Shown here: positions 35,410 to 46,113 of the stretch, one piece after another | Layout of the letters: every line of letters begins with the position of its first letter | How positions within the stretch are numbered: the first letter of the stretch is position 1 | From: Aquarana catesbeiana | Lineage: Eukaryota > Chordata > Amphibia > Anura > Ranidae | Direction of reading: 5' to 3' | Assembly (NCBI RefSeq): GCF_042186555.1 | Contig: NC_133324.1 | Span: 198,295,640 to 198,359,639 of the forward strand | Length of the DNA stretch: 64,000 bases | Notes under the pieces: generated by a model | Seen by the model: only the letters and a program-made list of their open reading frames with translations | Databases searched by the model: none | Told to the model about the DNA's origin: nothing | Program-made: the position numbers and the translations under genes

Positions 35410-36713
35410 CTGTGTGCCGAATCACGTATATATAAGTGATCCCACACTTCTAGGTAGGGGGCATGCACTGCTGCCAGCTTGCTTCCACTGTGATTACACA
35501 CAGCAGAGGCCCATTGGCAGGTGCCAGGTACTCTGGCACCCGCCAGTCATTAGGCAGAGAGACAGAACTGTGATCTGTCTGAGACTGGAGTTTGTGTCCT
35601 TGCAAAACAGGGCATAAATGCCATCTATTCACCTTGTAAAAGCACCTCACACAGTTCACATAAATGCTGGTTAGGCACACAGTTAAACCTTTGATCACCC
35701 CTGATAATAACCCCTTCCCAGCCAGTGTCATTAGTACAGTGACAGTGAATATTTTTATCATCGATCACTGTATTAGTATCACTGGTTGCCAAAACGTGTC
35801 AAAAGTGTCAGTTAGTGTCAGAATGTCCACCACAATATCGCAGTCAGGCTGATCGCTGCCATAGTAAAAAAATAAATAGACAAATATAAATGAGGGTTTC
35901 ATTGGCCATTGCATAAAACCTCCTATTTGCATTTTTTTCCCTCAACCAACCCGCCTAACCCAACCAAATACATGTTGTGCTTATTCCAGAATGCCCCCCG
36001 GATTTATTTATTTATTTATTTTTCTCTTCTTTGTCACTTTCTTCTGTCCTTCAAATACCCTCTTCATTACTTACAGGTTTGGGTTTAACCCAGTTATTTG
36101 AAGTTCATTATCGTTTGCTTGATGCTAGCAGCCTTCCTTGATTTTGGCACTGATAGCCCCTAGGCAGACTAACTTTTGTACCTGTTACATTTATCCAACT
36201 GTTTGTTGCAGCACATTGATTGTATAACAATATGCTTGACATATTTTTTGTATTGTATGTTCGAAAATTCTACTCACAATAAATCTTGTTTGGAAAAAAA
36301 TGTAAATAATTAAAAATATATAATAGTTTGTAAATACTAGAACGTTTGTGCAAACCAATCAACATACGCTTACTGGGATTTTTTTAACCAAAAATATATA
36401 GCAGAATGCATATTGGCCTAAATTTATGAAGACATTTGATTTTTTAATTTTTTTTTTATAGTATATGTTTTATAGCAGAAAGTAAAAAATATAGGTTTTT
36501 TTTTTTCAAGATTGTCGGCCTTTTTTTGTTTATAGTGCATAACAAAAAAACACAGAGGTGATCAAATACCACCAAAATAAAGTTCTATTTGTGGGACAAA
36601 AAGGACATTTTATTTGGGTACAGCGTCGCACTACCGCACAATTGTAAGTGCCGTGTCGCAAAAAATGGCCTGATCATGAAGGAGAGTATATCTTCTGGGG
36701 GTCAAGTGGTTAA
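35410..36713 (-). mobile_element. TTAA-bounded element T6, interrupted
   Basis: The end at 36713 is intact (GTCAAGTGGTTAA). T1-type blocks appear reversed: AACCCCTTCCCAGCC, ATCACTGTATTAGT, then after a gap CAACATACGCTTACTGGG, ATATTGGCCTAAATTTATG and GATCAAATACCACC. The gap at about 35885-36312 is an insertion. The left terminus was not found. Confidence 0.55.
35885..36312 (+). mobile_element. Probable 5'-truncated LINE tail inside T6
   Basis: The segment interrupts T6 and ends AATAAATCTTGTTTGGAAAA, a 3' tail with a polyadenylation signal and an A-run. The body is pyrimidine-rich and non-coding. A LINE 3' end is the simplest reading, with no coding sequence to prove it. Confidence 0.35.
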
Positions 36714-37072
36714 TACATACGCACATTATTAGGGTGCTTTTTTATCTGCTTGGAATGTAGTTATAATTTATTATTCAAAAATGTTGCCTTGCTTTGATGT
36801 GCTTAATATGACTGAAATATGTAACGTCTGTGATGGGCTCTTATGAAGGATAACAGAATCGCCTGTTAATTTTCACATATACCTGTAGTCATACACTAAT
36901 TCAAAAGAAGTATAAATATTTTCTTGGTTTTTTGATTCTTGGCTTTTCCATATTAACATAGTTTATCGGCCCTTTAAAAATATCCTTATATGCACTCCTT
37001 TACTGGCTATTAATTATTAATTATATTTGGTCCTAACATAGTTTCATGAAACTATTTTATTTTAATTTGTAG
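36714..37072. other. AT-rich, single-copy-looking sequence upstream of a possible exon
   Basis: No repeat landmark recognised; ends in a pyrimidine-rich stretch and TTTAATTTGTAG, a usable splice acceptor. Confidence 0.45.
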
Positions 37073-37190
37073 TGGTCCAGACCAGGTTGCTGACTTGGCT
37101 TGTTTTTATTATGACAATCGCAGGACCTGGGGACATACTGGCATTACATTGATTGTAGACCGATTTCCTGTACGTCAGCCAGCAAACTAA
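37073..37190 (+). other. Candidate terminal coding exon of an unidentified host gene
   Basis: Follows the acceptor TATTTTAATTTGTAG. After one leading base, the frame is open for 38 codons to TAA at 37188-37190. The peptide includes DLACFYYDNRRTWGHTG and ends DRFPVRQPAN: a balanced composition with aromatic and charged residues, unlike the low-complexity frames around it. No repeat family matches. The phase requires an upstream exon ending with two bases of a split codon. I do not recognise the protein. It could still be a chance frame in non-coding DNA. Confidence 0.35.
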
Positions 37191-37434
37191 AAAAGTAATA
37201 ATGAGAAGATAATATGAAACTTTGCCATTTTAAATCACATATCCAATTATTTTATTTATATGGCTTGGAGCAGGCTTTTTATTGCTTTACAATATATCTT
37301 TTTTAAATTACTTTACCAAAATGCATACATACTGTAACTATCTACATACCTGACAGCCCATTCAACAATTTGAACTGCTTAGCAAAATACCTTTGTGTGC
37401 TACCAAAGGCTCTGCTGATGTTTTCTTTGACTAA

Positions 37435-37868
37435 TGCCCTGTACACACGGTCGGATTTTCCGACAAAAAATGTGTGATAGGACCTTGTTGTCGGAAATTC
37501 TGACCGTGTGTGGGCTCCATCACACATTTTCCATCTGAATTTCCGACACACAAAGTTTGAGAGCCTGCTATAAAATTTTCCGACAACAAAATCCGTTGTC
37601 GGAAATTCTGATCGTGTGTACACAAATCCGATGCACAAAGTGCCACGCATGCTCAGAATAGATAGAGAGATGAAAGCTATTGGCTACTGCCCCGTTTATA
37701 GTCCCGACGTACGTGTTTTACGTCACCGCGTTCAGAATGATCGGATTTTCCGACAACTTTGTGTGACCGTGTGTATGCAAGACAAGTTTGAGCCAACATC
37801 CGTCAGAAAAAATCCATGGATTTTGTTGTCGGAATGTCCGATCAATGTAAGATCGTGTGTACGGGGCA
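37435..37868. mobile_element. Harbinger MITE derived from the three-gene elements
   Basis: 434 bp flanked by the target duplication TAA (37432-37434 and 37869-37871). The left ~230 bases match the MADF-side end of the long elements (TAAAATTTTCCGACAACAAA and GTGCCACGCATGCTCAG blocks). The right ~180 bases match the transposase-side end (GTTTTACGTCACCGCGTTC and TTTGAGCCAACATC blocks). It is therefore the two ends joined with all genes removed, a typical MITE origin. Confidence 0.85.
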
Positions 37869-37871
37869 TAA

Positions 37872-39005
37872 GTCTATCCACGCTGATATAAAGTACACGC
37901 ATGAAATAATAAACCTGGTTTTCATGCCGCTGTGGATGATTGCTAACTATTGTAGACAGTTACAGAATGGGGAAAAAGCAGTGGTGGGGATACCTTTAAA
38001 TTTCTTTCTGAGCACCCAGAAATCTGATGAGATCAATTATATATGGTAAAATCATCAGCTTGCAAAACCAAACTATTACAGACTCACAGCTATCTTTCAA
38101 ACTAAAGTTTACAAGTAATCACCAGAAACTAGCAATATACCACCCACAAGTTCAAATGACCACCGGAATTGATCAGTTGTAAAGTTGAAACTGGGCAATG
38201 CATTGACAGCTTCAACATAATATACTGACAGATCAAATGGTAAACAGACAAAACGACTGCATGGTCATTGAATTTGATTGGATTTTTACGCTGGGTTGGA
38301 GAATGGCAATTTAATTGCTTTGTAATCTTTAATTGCTTGACAGAAAATGGAATTGAAAGTTCAATCACTCCACCAAATTGCCATTGCTGAATGTCATGCA
38401 TCACCAGAAGGAGAATATGGGCCAGTACTCAACTTTAGGAGCCGAATTCTAAAGCTACCTGAAAAGCCTTTAAGGTGGCATTAGTAGCTACTGAGTTACC
38501 CTTTTATTAGAAGGCCAGTTACATAATATGATATTAAAGTAGATGTAAACCCTAACTGCTTGGATTTTTTAAAAGAACTATGAACTACTAGTACTTGTTT
38601 TCAGAATCATTTTCATTCTTTTCCTCTCAGTGCTGCACATCTCCCATAGCCTCTTTGAAGCTCCTTCACATCTACAATTAGGCATTTTAGCAAGACTGCA
38701 TGGATTTTCAGGGCGAATTTTCTGAAGCTGACAACAGTGGCCACTTGTCATCTTCACCAAAGAATGACATAACAGAGTCAAAATGCAGAAGCACAATTTG
38801 GAGACAGTGACAGCATCCCTGAATGTCAGAATCACAGGGCATTATTGTAATGAAAGCTGTAGATTTAAAATACTGTTTAAATTGACTATCGAACTTACAT
38901 TAACATGTTAAAGCTTATGTGAGATTTTAGTGACTGGGTGTCAGTTTCAGCTGCCACTAACACCTTTAATTTCCTACTCCCTACTGAAAGGAAACTGCCA
39001 ACTTT
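37872..39005. other. No recognisable feature
   Basis: AT-rich; open frames on the minus strand at 38129-38404 and 38578-38835 show no domain or splice support. Confidence 0.45.
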
Positions 39006-39142
39006 TAGGCCTCATGCACACTGGACATTATAATAACGTTATAAACACCAGTAGCTTTGCAGTGAGTTTTTCAGTATTTTTGAAATAGCAGTTTTTAGCG
39101 TTTTGTTTGCGGTTTTTCAGCGTTTTTTTAGCGTTAGCGTTT

Positions 39143-40070
39143 TTAACCACTTCCCTCTGCATTATAGCCATAAGACGGCTGCAGCATGGACTAAATTTGC
39201 TGGAAGGGCATCCCTGGATGTCCTCCCATGCTTGAGCGGCCTGCGTGCCCCCTGCAGGGGGTGCGCTGCGTGCTCTGTGATCAGCGAGTGAGGGGTCGAT
39301 CTTGACCCCTTACCATGTGATCAGCTGTCAGCCAATGACAGCTGATCATGTGATGTAATCAGAGCCGGTAATCAGCTATTTTTTCTCCTCACACTAGCAG
39401 CGTGAGGAGAAAAAAAAAGCCGATCACCGGCGGCTGCGTGAGGGACATCGGACCCGATCATGGAGAGGCTTCTGTGCCCACCAGCATCTCCTACCAGTGC
39501 CCACCAGCGCCAACTACCAGTGCCCACCAGCGCCACCCATCAGTGCCCACAGTGTCACCTATCAGTGCCCACAGTGCCACCTATCAGTGTCGACAGTGAC
39601 ACTTATAAATCGCCAATCAGTGCGTCATCACCAGTGCTGCCTATCAATACCACCTACCAGTGCCCATCAGTGCCACCTACCAGTGCCCATCAGTGCCACC
39701 CATCAGTGCCACCCATCAGGGCCCATCAGTGCCATCTTATCAGTGCTGTCTTATCAGTGCCCATCAGTGTCGTCTTATCTGTGCATATCAGTGTCGCCTT
39801 ATCTCTGCCCATCAGTGCAGCCCATCAGTGCCCATTAGTGCAGCCTCATCAGCGAATATCAATGAAGGAGAAAAATTACTCGTTTACAAAATTTTATAAC
39901 AAACTATGAAACATGTTTTTTTTTTTTTTTAATTTCTGTCTTTTTTTGTTTGTTTAGCAAAAAATAAAAACCCCAGCTGTGATTAAATACCACGAAAAGA
40001 AAGCTCTATTTGTGTGAAAAAAATAATAAAAATTTCATTTGAGTACAGTGTAGCATGACTGCGCAATTGT
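39143..40070 (+). mobile_element. TTAA-bounded element T7 nested in M2, right end lost
   Basis: Begins TTAACCACTTCCCTCTGC inside M2. After a GC-rich part and a minisatellite, it contains a T1-like tract with ATAAAAACCCCAGCTGTG and AATACCACGAAAAGAAAGC. It stops at GCGCAATTGTCA without the closing TTAA, so its right end was deleted together with a little of M2. Confidence 0.6.
39475..39850 (+). repeat. Minisatellite, CAGTGCCCATCAGTGCCACC-type unit
   Basis: About 18-20 degenerate copies of a 10- or 20-base unit (CAGTGCCCA(C/T)CAGTGCCACC). The three forward frames stay open only because the unit lacks stop codons, giving repetitive peptides such as SAHQCHL. Not a gene and not a CRISPR array, since no spacers separate the units. 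Confidence 0.85.
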
Positions 40071-40179
40071 CATAGGATATCATGCTGGAGAATTTATTGA
40101 CTGTAGAAAAAAACATCTGAAGCCAAAACCAGCAGCTTTAAAAATGTCCAAAAATGTCCAGTGTGCATGAGTGGCCTCA

Positions 40180-40505
40180 GTCAGCCAGTTCCTCCCCCTC
40201 CACAGCTTAGAGCTCCAGTGAGCGAGGAGGGAGAAGAGCAGAGAGCTGTGACTGACAGTCTACAGCTCTCTGCTCACGGAGCTCTAAAAACCGAGCGATC
40301 TACAGTTTTCGACCTAGGTAAGTATGAATGTGCAAAAAAAAAATTTTTAAAGCATATCTAAATCCATATCTAAACCCAAAAACTAAAATATCTAAAACCA
40401 AAAAATATTATGCAGCTTGCTGATCTTAAATATGTTGCCTACATATTGACTTTTCACCTTTCTTTTCACCTAATGATCCAGCCAGCAAAATACTTTCTGT
40501 TTCAG
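40180..40505. other. No gene recognised
   Basis: Includes a small inverted repeat near 40200-40290 (CTTAGAGCTCC facing GGAGCTCTAA) with CAGAGAGCTGTGACTGACAG, resembling a dispersed frog repeat. Confidence 0.4.
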
Positions 40506-40560
40506 AGTTGCTCAGCAAAAGGGAGAAGCAATGGCACAGCATTGTAGACCTGTGGAGAAG
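40506..40560 (+). other. Possible short host exon (weak)
   Basis: 55 bp between an acceptor (TACTTTCTGTTTCAG) and a donor (GAAG|GTAAAA). After one leading base the frame is open through 18 codons (VAQQKGEAMAQHCRPVEK) and ends at a codon boundary. Its entry phase equals that of the candidate exon at 37073, so both could be fed by the same upstream exon. Too short to be confident. Confidence 0.22.
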
Positions 40561-40964
40561 GTAAAATTAGCTGCTCTAACAAATTCAGATAGACTTGACT
40601 AGCAAATTAAAGCTAACATTCAGCGAACACATTCATTTTCACTTTTTGCGTAGTTGTAAGAACAGTGTTTCCCTTTTCGTTTTACATGAATTAATAAAAG
40701 CTACCCATTTTCAGCACCAAAGTCAGTATTAACCCTCGGTCTACCAGCTTTTTTTTTGTACCACCTTGCACCGCCAGGGTCCAATGGGCCCTGTACTATA
40801 GTTTGGTACATATAATGATTAAAGGTTTTAACATCATTATTTTTTACAGGGTAATTATGATTTTTTAAAATAATTTTAGCTAGAAAAATATTGAATAACC
40901 ATGAAATACTAATGCTTACTCATTTGGTGATAATAAAGTGTATTCTCCATATTTTGAACACTAA

Positions 40965-41225
40965 TGCCCCGTACACACGGTCGGACTTTGTTCGGACATT
41001 CCGACAACAAAATCGTAGGATTTTTTCCGACGGATGTTGGCTCAAACTTGTTTTGCCTACACACGGTCGCACAAAGTTGTCGGAATTTCCGATCGACAAC
41101 CAAGCGGTCACGTACACCACGTACGATGAGACTAGAAAAGGCCGGTTCAGAACCAAGCGCGGCACCCTTTGGGCTCCTTTTGCTAATCTCGTGTTAGTAA
41201 AAGTTTGGTGAGAGACGATTCACGC
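40965..41225. repeat. Left TIR and subterminal region of Harbinger element 2
   Basis: Begins TGCCCCGTACACACGGTCGG; contains TTCCGACAACAAAATC and TTTCCGATCG words. It is the reverse counterpart of the right end of element 1 and lies upstream of the transposase start. Confidence 0.85.
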
Positions 41226-41444
41226 TTTTTCAGACTCGTGGCTTTCAGATTGTTTTCTGCCGTTCAGTTTGTGCTTGTGGGTTTGTATCTGCTCTTCAGT
41301 GCGTGCAAGCAAGTTCCGCGTGACTTTAAGTAGTCATTGTATTCTTGTTCGTTCGTTACTGGTTTTCAGGTCGCTCTTCACAGGCCTTGCTGTTCTTCAG
41401 TGCGTTCTGTTACTTCGTTCTGAGCAGCCGACCGTTTTCTAGCC

Positions 41445-43624
41445 ATGTTTCGTATGCGTACTCCGAGTAGAGTTCGTGCTGTGCGGGGGCTTGGTGTTGG
41501 GGTCCTGACCTTGACACAAGTCCAGTCCATGAACAGGGTGGGGAGGAGTTCATGGACCAAGAATTGGTTGCTTCAGCGTGACCAGTTCTGTCATATGCCT
41601 TTGCTCCGTGAGATCCGTGAGAATAATCCTGATGATTTCAGGAACTTTCTCCGGATGACGGACCCCGTGTTTCACCGTTTGTTGGCTTCGCTGACCCCCT
41701 ATATCAGCAGGCAGGATACCTGCATGAGGCAAGCCATCACTGCGGAGCAGAGGTTGGTCGCTACCTTGCGGTATTTGGCCACAGGGAGAAGCCTGCAGGA
41801 CCTCAAGTTCTCGACAGGCATCTCCCCCCAGGCTCTGGGGATCATTATCCCAGAGACCTGTTCTGCCATCATCCAGGTCCTGCAGAAGGAGTATATGAAG
41901 GTAAGATTTTTTTCCTTTTATATCACATTTTATTGTATTTAATGTTTGCTAATATCTTGTATTTCTTTCCTCATTCCCTAATTACCATGATTGTAATATG
42001 CAGTGAATGTCCCCTTTGTTCTCATGCATGCTGGATTTTTATGTAATTATTATTTTATGTCCTTCATACATATTTGCCCTTCAATAACCTCTCCAGCATG
42101 GTGTCTCCTGCCCTATATTCACCTCATGTAGTCACTTAACAATGTATTTTATCTGCTCCATAGTAGTGCTTTACCCCAAACACCCCCTAAAATGTTTGGA
42201 AATGTTATTTTTGATTTAAATTCAGGCAGAGTGCCAGAGGCTTTTTTTGTGGTGTCCCCAAATTTTTTGTAACCCTCCCTCCCCCCAACTGCTAAGTCAG
42301 CTGATCCCAATTCTCTATCTATCCTCAATCATCTATCTGCTGACTTTGCCAAACCCATACACACTATACCCATCTCTTTACTGGTCAGATTTATGGATGA
42401 ATTCCCCAAAGCATGTAGTGCAAGGGCCTGCCTGTATACTTTCCAATGGTACTGTTTAAAGTTTTTGTATCCTATTATTATCTTGACAGGTAATAGCAGA
42501 ATGTTCAAATGTGCTCAAATGTGTACAGTGTGTATTTATATTTTTGTATTATGACACTTCTTACCTGTCCAGTGGTCTGCCAATAGTGTAACTAAGGAGG
42601 GGCTGTTCCAAGTAATACCCTGTATTTAGGCATTCATCTCTAAATGAAGTGAAGAGGGTTACCTGTCCAAGAGTTCCCCCCCTATAATGTTAGAAATGGC
42701 CCATGAAGGGGGGAGGGGGAATATGATAGGTGTGCCTTATACTTTGTTGTTGTTAAATTCCCCTTAATAAATGCTATCTGGAGGTTGCCCCATAATGTTT
42801 GTGTATAATCTGCTTGCCATGTTTCTGTGAAAAAATAGTAATGTTTATTGTTTTTTCCTCAACAGTTTCCTTCCACGCCACAGGAATGGCAGACTGTGGC
42901 CTCCCACTTTGCCCAGCGGTGGGACTTTCCTAACTGCGGAGGGGCAATTGATGGGAAACACGTCCACATCGTCCCACCACCCAACTCGGGGTCGTACTAT
43001 TATAATTACAAGGGGTTTAATAGTATAGTGATGTTGGCGGTGGTGTCGGCTAATTACGAGTTCTTGTATGTGGACGTGGGGAAGAATGGCCGGATGTCCG
43101 ATGGTGGAGTGATCGCCCAGACGGAGTTCTACAGGCGTCTCCAGAATGGCAGCTTGGACTTGCCACCTCCAGAGGACAATGTTGAAGGTCTCCCATTTGT
43201 GTTCGTTGCTGATGAAGCATTTGCGCTGGGGGACCACCTGATGCGGCCATTCCCGATGAGGACCCTCACCCCGGAACAGAGGGTTTTTAATTACCGGCTG
43301 GCCAGAGCCCGAAGAGTGGTGGAGAACACATTCGGAATCCTGGCCAGTCGGTTCCGATTATTTCTGACACCCATCCATATGGCGGAGTATAAACTGAACC
43401 ATATAATACTTGCCTGCTGTGTTCTCCATAATTTTTTACGAAAACATTCAGCCAACTATGCTGGCTCAGTTGGGCCTGAGGCCGGAATCCCAAATCCATC
43501 AACACTGACAGCGCTTGAAAGTGGCCGTCCTGGCTTGCCCTCCCTGAATGCCTGTGATGTCCGGTTACGATACCAGGAGTTCTTTGCGGGTAGGGGGGCT
43601 ATCAATATGCAAGACAATCTGTGA
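41445..43624 (+). CDS. Harbinger DDE transposase (HARBI1-like), open, two exons
   Basis: Join of 41445-41900 and 42866-43624 gives 404 codons with no stop. The donor is ATGAAG|GTAAGA, the acceptor CTCAACAG|TTTC, phase 0. The ATG sits in GCCATGT, in the same place in both elements. Residues about 98-143 look like the N-terminal helix-turn-helix (ATLRYLATGRSLQDL). Exon 2 has the DDE nuclease: first aspartate in CGGAIDGKHV (about 181), second in FVFVADEAFAL (about 268), glutamate in ARRVVENTFG (about 305). NYKGFNSIVMLAVV and VLHNFLR are also family hallmarks. The enzyme cuts at the TIRs and inserts at 3-bp TWA-like targets, normally with help from the Myb-like partner. An AATAAA follows at 43636. 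It could be active; this was not tested. Confidence 0.92.
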
Positions 43625-44225
43625 CACCTTTTTCAAATAAAAAACAACCAAAAGAAATTCTTTGTGGACATTTACTGCTTGTGTTTGTTTTAGCTGACCC
43701 TGACAGAAATGTGTTGAGTGCAGAAAATGTCGTGATTGGGTAACCTTATAAAAAACAGTGTTGGCTGGTACTTCCTAAATGCAAAAACACATTTCACTAC
43801 AAGTGCACTTGCAACTGCACTGAACCTGCACTTGTAGTGCAAAGTGTATTTGCCCTTAGGAAATAACCCCCATTTTTGCATAAAACAGCAATTACATCAC
43901 CCCAAATGTGTTGTAGTGTTGAGACAATAATCCACACATTCTTGAGTAAGGCACTTTTTTATACCTGCACAATCACATGTGCATTTACGAAAGGTTTTTA
44001 AAACAAACCAACATGTTTGTTGTATAACAATGTTTGCAGTAGCATTATCAAAAATCGAAATATCCATTTCAGATAAAACAGGCCTGTGTAAAACCAACAA
44101 GAAAGCCAAAAAACTTGAACTTACAAAGTTCACATTAGGTAAAACCTGAAGGCTATATCAGACATCAGTATTTAGGAACTGGGTTTGATATAGCGTTCAG
44201 ATGGGGGGGAAATCACCCCTGGAAA
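43625..44225. other. Harbinger element 2, 3' flank of transposase
   Basis: Non-coding element DNA between the transposase stop and the convergent hairpin. It is matched in reverse by about 20435-20985 of element 1, including the AGTGCAAAGTG-type block and GGAAATAACCCCCAT. Confidence 0.6.
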
Positions 44226-44440
44226 AGCCAAATTTGGAAGATGCACACCAATTTACGAATGTCAACATGTGCTATCTGCCATCAGGGGGATCAAGGGATG
44301 TGTTTTGGGGGAGCAAGCCCTTCCTCAACGCTACTTTATAATTGAGGAAGGGGTTGCACCCCCAAAACGCGTCCATTGATCTCCCGTGATGGCAGATAGC
44401 ACATGTTGGCACACTGTGTGCATCCTCCAAATTTGGCTTT
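44226..44440. repeat. Inverted repeat between convergent Harbinger genes, element 2
   Basis: The arms run about 44226-44320 and 44345-44440: AGCCAAATTTGGAAGATGCA faces TGCATCCTCCAAATTTGGCT, and ATGTGCTATCTGCCAT faces ATGGCAGATAGCACAT. The loop is about 20 bp. The position just beyond the Myb-like stop, and conservation in element 1, argue for a role such as transcription end or spacing, but function is inferred. Confidence 0.82.
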
Positions 44441-44502
44441 TCTAAACATTGAAAAAATTTTTGTAAGATTGGACCACGATAAAACAGGTGATTTTGTGGG
44501 GT

Positions 44503-45825
44503 TTAAATTCGCCCCAAAACATCAATGATGTTATTATTTTTTTTAATAACATCACTGATTTGTTGCTGGATGTTTTGCAATTGGAGATTACACCCCATGA
44601 TCTCCCCGATCAGTATCTGGGCACTTTCAGATGTGAAACGTTCTCTCTCCCTCACATCACGATCACCTAAAAAGAGATAAAGAACAAAAAAAAAGGTCTC
44701 AAAAATCTGCCACCATCCATCTCTTTTACCTGAGCCTGTGGTCGCAGACACTCACCTGTTGTGGTGCCAATCTCCACCACATCTTCTTCTTCCTCCTGCT
44801 CAGCTTCTTGTGTTGGTATTTCCCCTTCTTCCAGAGGTGGGGGGTCTCTGGTCTCCTCGGATGAGGGGTGTCCTCCGAGTCTTTTCTCCCCTATGTAAAA
44901 CAAAAATGGTATAATTAGCACACAGATATTTGATGGCAGAACTAGAAATAGGAAACATTGCTTGGAAGTGGGGTACAATTATCTATTTTAGCAGAGTTCC
45001 AAGATGTATATTTTTTAGTGACCTTTGTCAAGCTGCAATACTTTACCTGTTTAGTACAAGCCTCACAGATGTAGCCCCCCCCCCATAGTATACACTGGAG
45101 CACCTGTGTGCCCCCCCCCTAATAAAAATGGTGTTCTTGTGTCCCACACTAGTGCTCCAGTGTCCAGATGTGAAAACAGCTGCTCAGTGTCCTCTCCTTA
45201 CACACAATCTAGTTTGCATTTAATTCTAGTAACAAACCCATCTACACAAACAAATATTTGGCATCCAAGTAGGCCCCAAAAAATGTGTGAAAATGCATAT
45301 GGCCTAAACAATGGTGTTCTAGAGGCCGAAAGAAAAATGTTTGATACGAACGAATAATGGGCCCATGAACATTAAAGTTGCCCTTTTAAACGTTACAATT
45401 AATAAAAGCATATGGAGCAGAACGAACGTAATAAAGACAGAAAGAATAGGAACACAGCACAACTACTTACTTTTTTGCAGCACTCTCCGGATCTTTCCGT
45501 ACTGCTTTGGCTCTCTCAACTTCAGGTCCGACCACCGCTTCCTGAGCTGATCTTTAGATCTTCATACCCCGAAATTCCTCTCAAGACTCCTGACCACTTT
45601 CGCCATGATCTTGGCCTTTCGGATGTTGGGGTGGGGGTAAGGCCCATATTTTCCGTCATAGTCGGACTTCCTCATGATGTCGACCATCTCCAACATCTCC
45701 CCAAACGATATATTTGTGGCCTTAAAACGTCTCCTTCTGGATCGGGACGTGCCTGGATCCGGGCTTTCCTCCTCCTCCTCCTCGTTGCTAGAATTAGCAT
45801 GCACCTGCTGTAACTCCGCCATCAT
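44503..45825 (-). pseudogene. Myb/SANT-like protein of Harbinger element 2, one nonsense codon
   Basis: Three exons: 45825-45471, 44890-44756 and 44666-44503, 654 bp in all, a whole number of codons (217 residues). Exon 1 encodes an acidic N-terminus, an Arg-rich patch and the trihelix Myb/SANT domain. Exon 2 is acidic (EAEQEEEEDVVEIG). Exon 3 is a coiled-coil-like tail ending IIDVLGRI. The only lesion is TGA at 45562-45564, where element 1 has CGA (Arg) after the NFGV motif, a typical CpG-decay change inside the DNA-binding domain. Splice sites agree with element 1. The protein family binds subterminal sites and assists transposase import; here it is probably inactive. Confidence 0.85.
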
Positions 45826-46113
45826 GCTCTTCACCCACTGCGCCGAACGAAAAGGGGCGGGGAATAGACTAGAAAGAACGTCAGGGGCGGGCGGAGTTAC
45901 ACGCATGCGCAGTGTGTATAAAGCGTAACACGCGTGCGTATTACGTACGATCTGTGAGCGGAGGAAGGAGCATTGGACGCGCTGATCGTAAGAACGAAGG
46001 TAAGAGACAAACTTGTGCCTATACTGCTTCTAGATTGAGGCCTATATTGTAACAAGATTAGGAGAGTTTTGTCTGACATTAGGCTTTGTCTTGTGTTGTG
46101 TCTTGCAGTGAAC
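45826..46113. promoter_or_regulatory. Shared divergent promoter region, Harbinger element 2
   Basis: 288 bp between the Myb-like start (minus) and the MADF start (plus). A GC-rich core contains CACGCATGCGCAGTGTG near 45900. A 5' UTR exon toward MADF ends at 45999 (GAACGAAG|GTAAGA) and rejoins at TCTTGCAG before the start codon at 46114. Conserved with element 1. Promoter activity is inferred. Confidence 0.55.

Larger units (their letters stand above)
39006..40178. mobile_element. MITE M2 (same family as M1), split by T7
   Basis: The left tip GGCCTCATGCACACTGGAC near 39008 and right tip GTCCAGTGTGCATGAG near 40157 match M1. The M1 alignment breaks at 39143 and resumes near 40070 at ATCATGCTGGAGA, so about 930 bp have been inserted. 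Confidence 0.75.

Noticed and set aside
39475..39850. Repetitive array that might look like CRISPR or a repeat protein gene
   Set aside because: Units are directly adjacent and degenerate with no spacers, the genome is eukaryotic, and all frames are open only for lack of stops in the unit.
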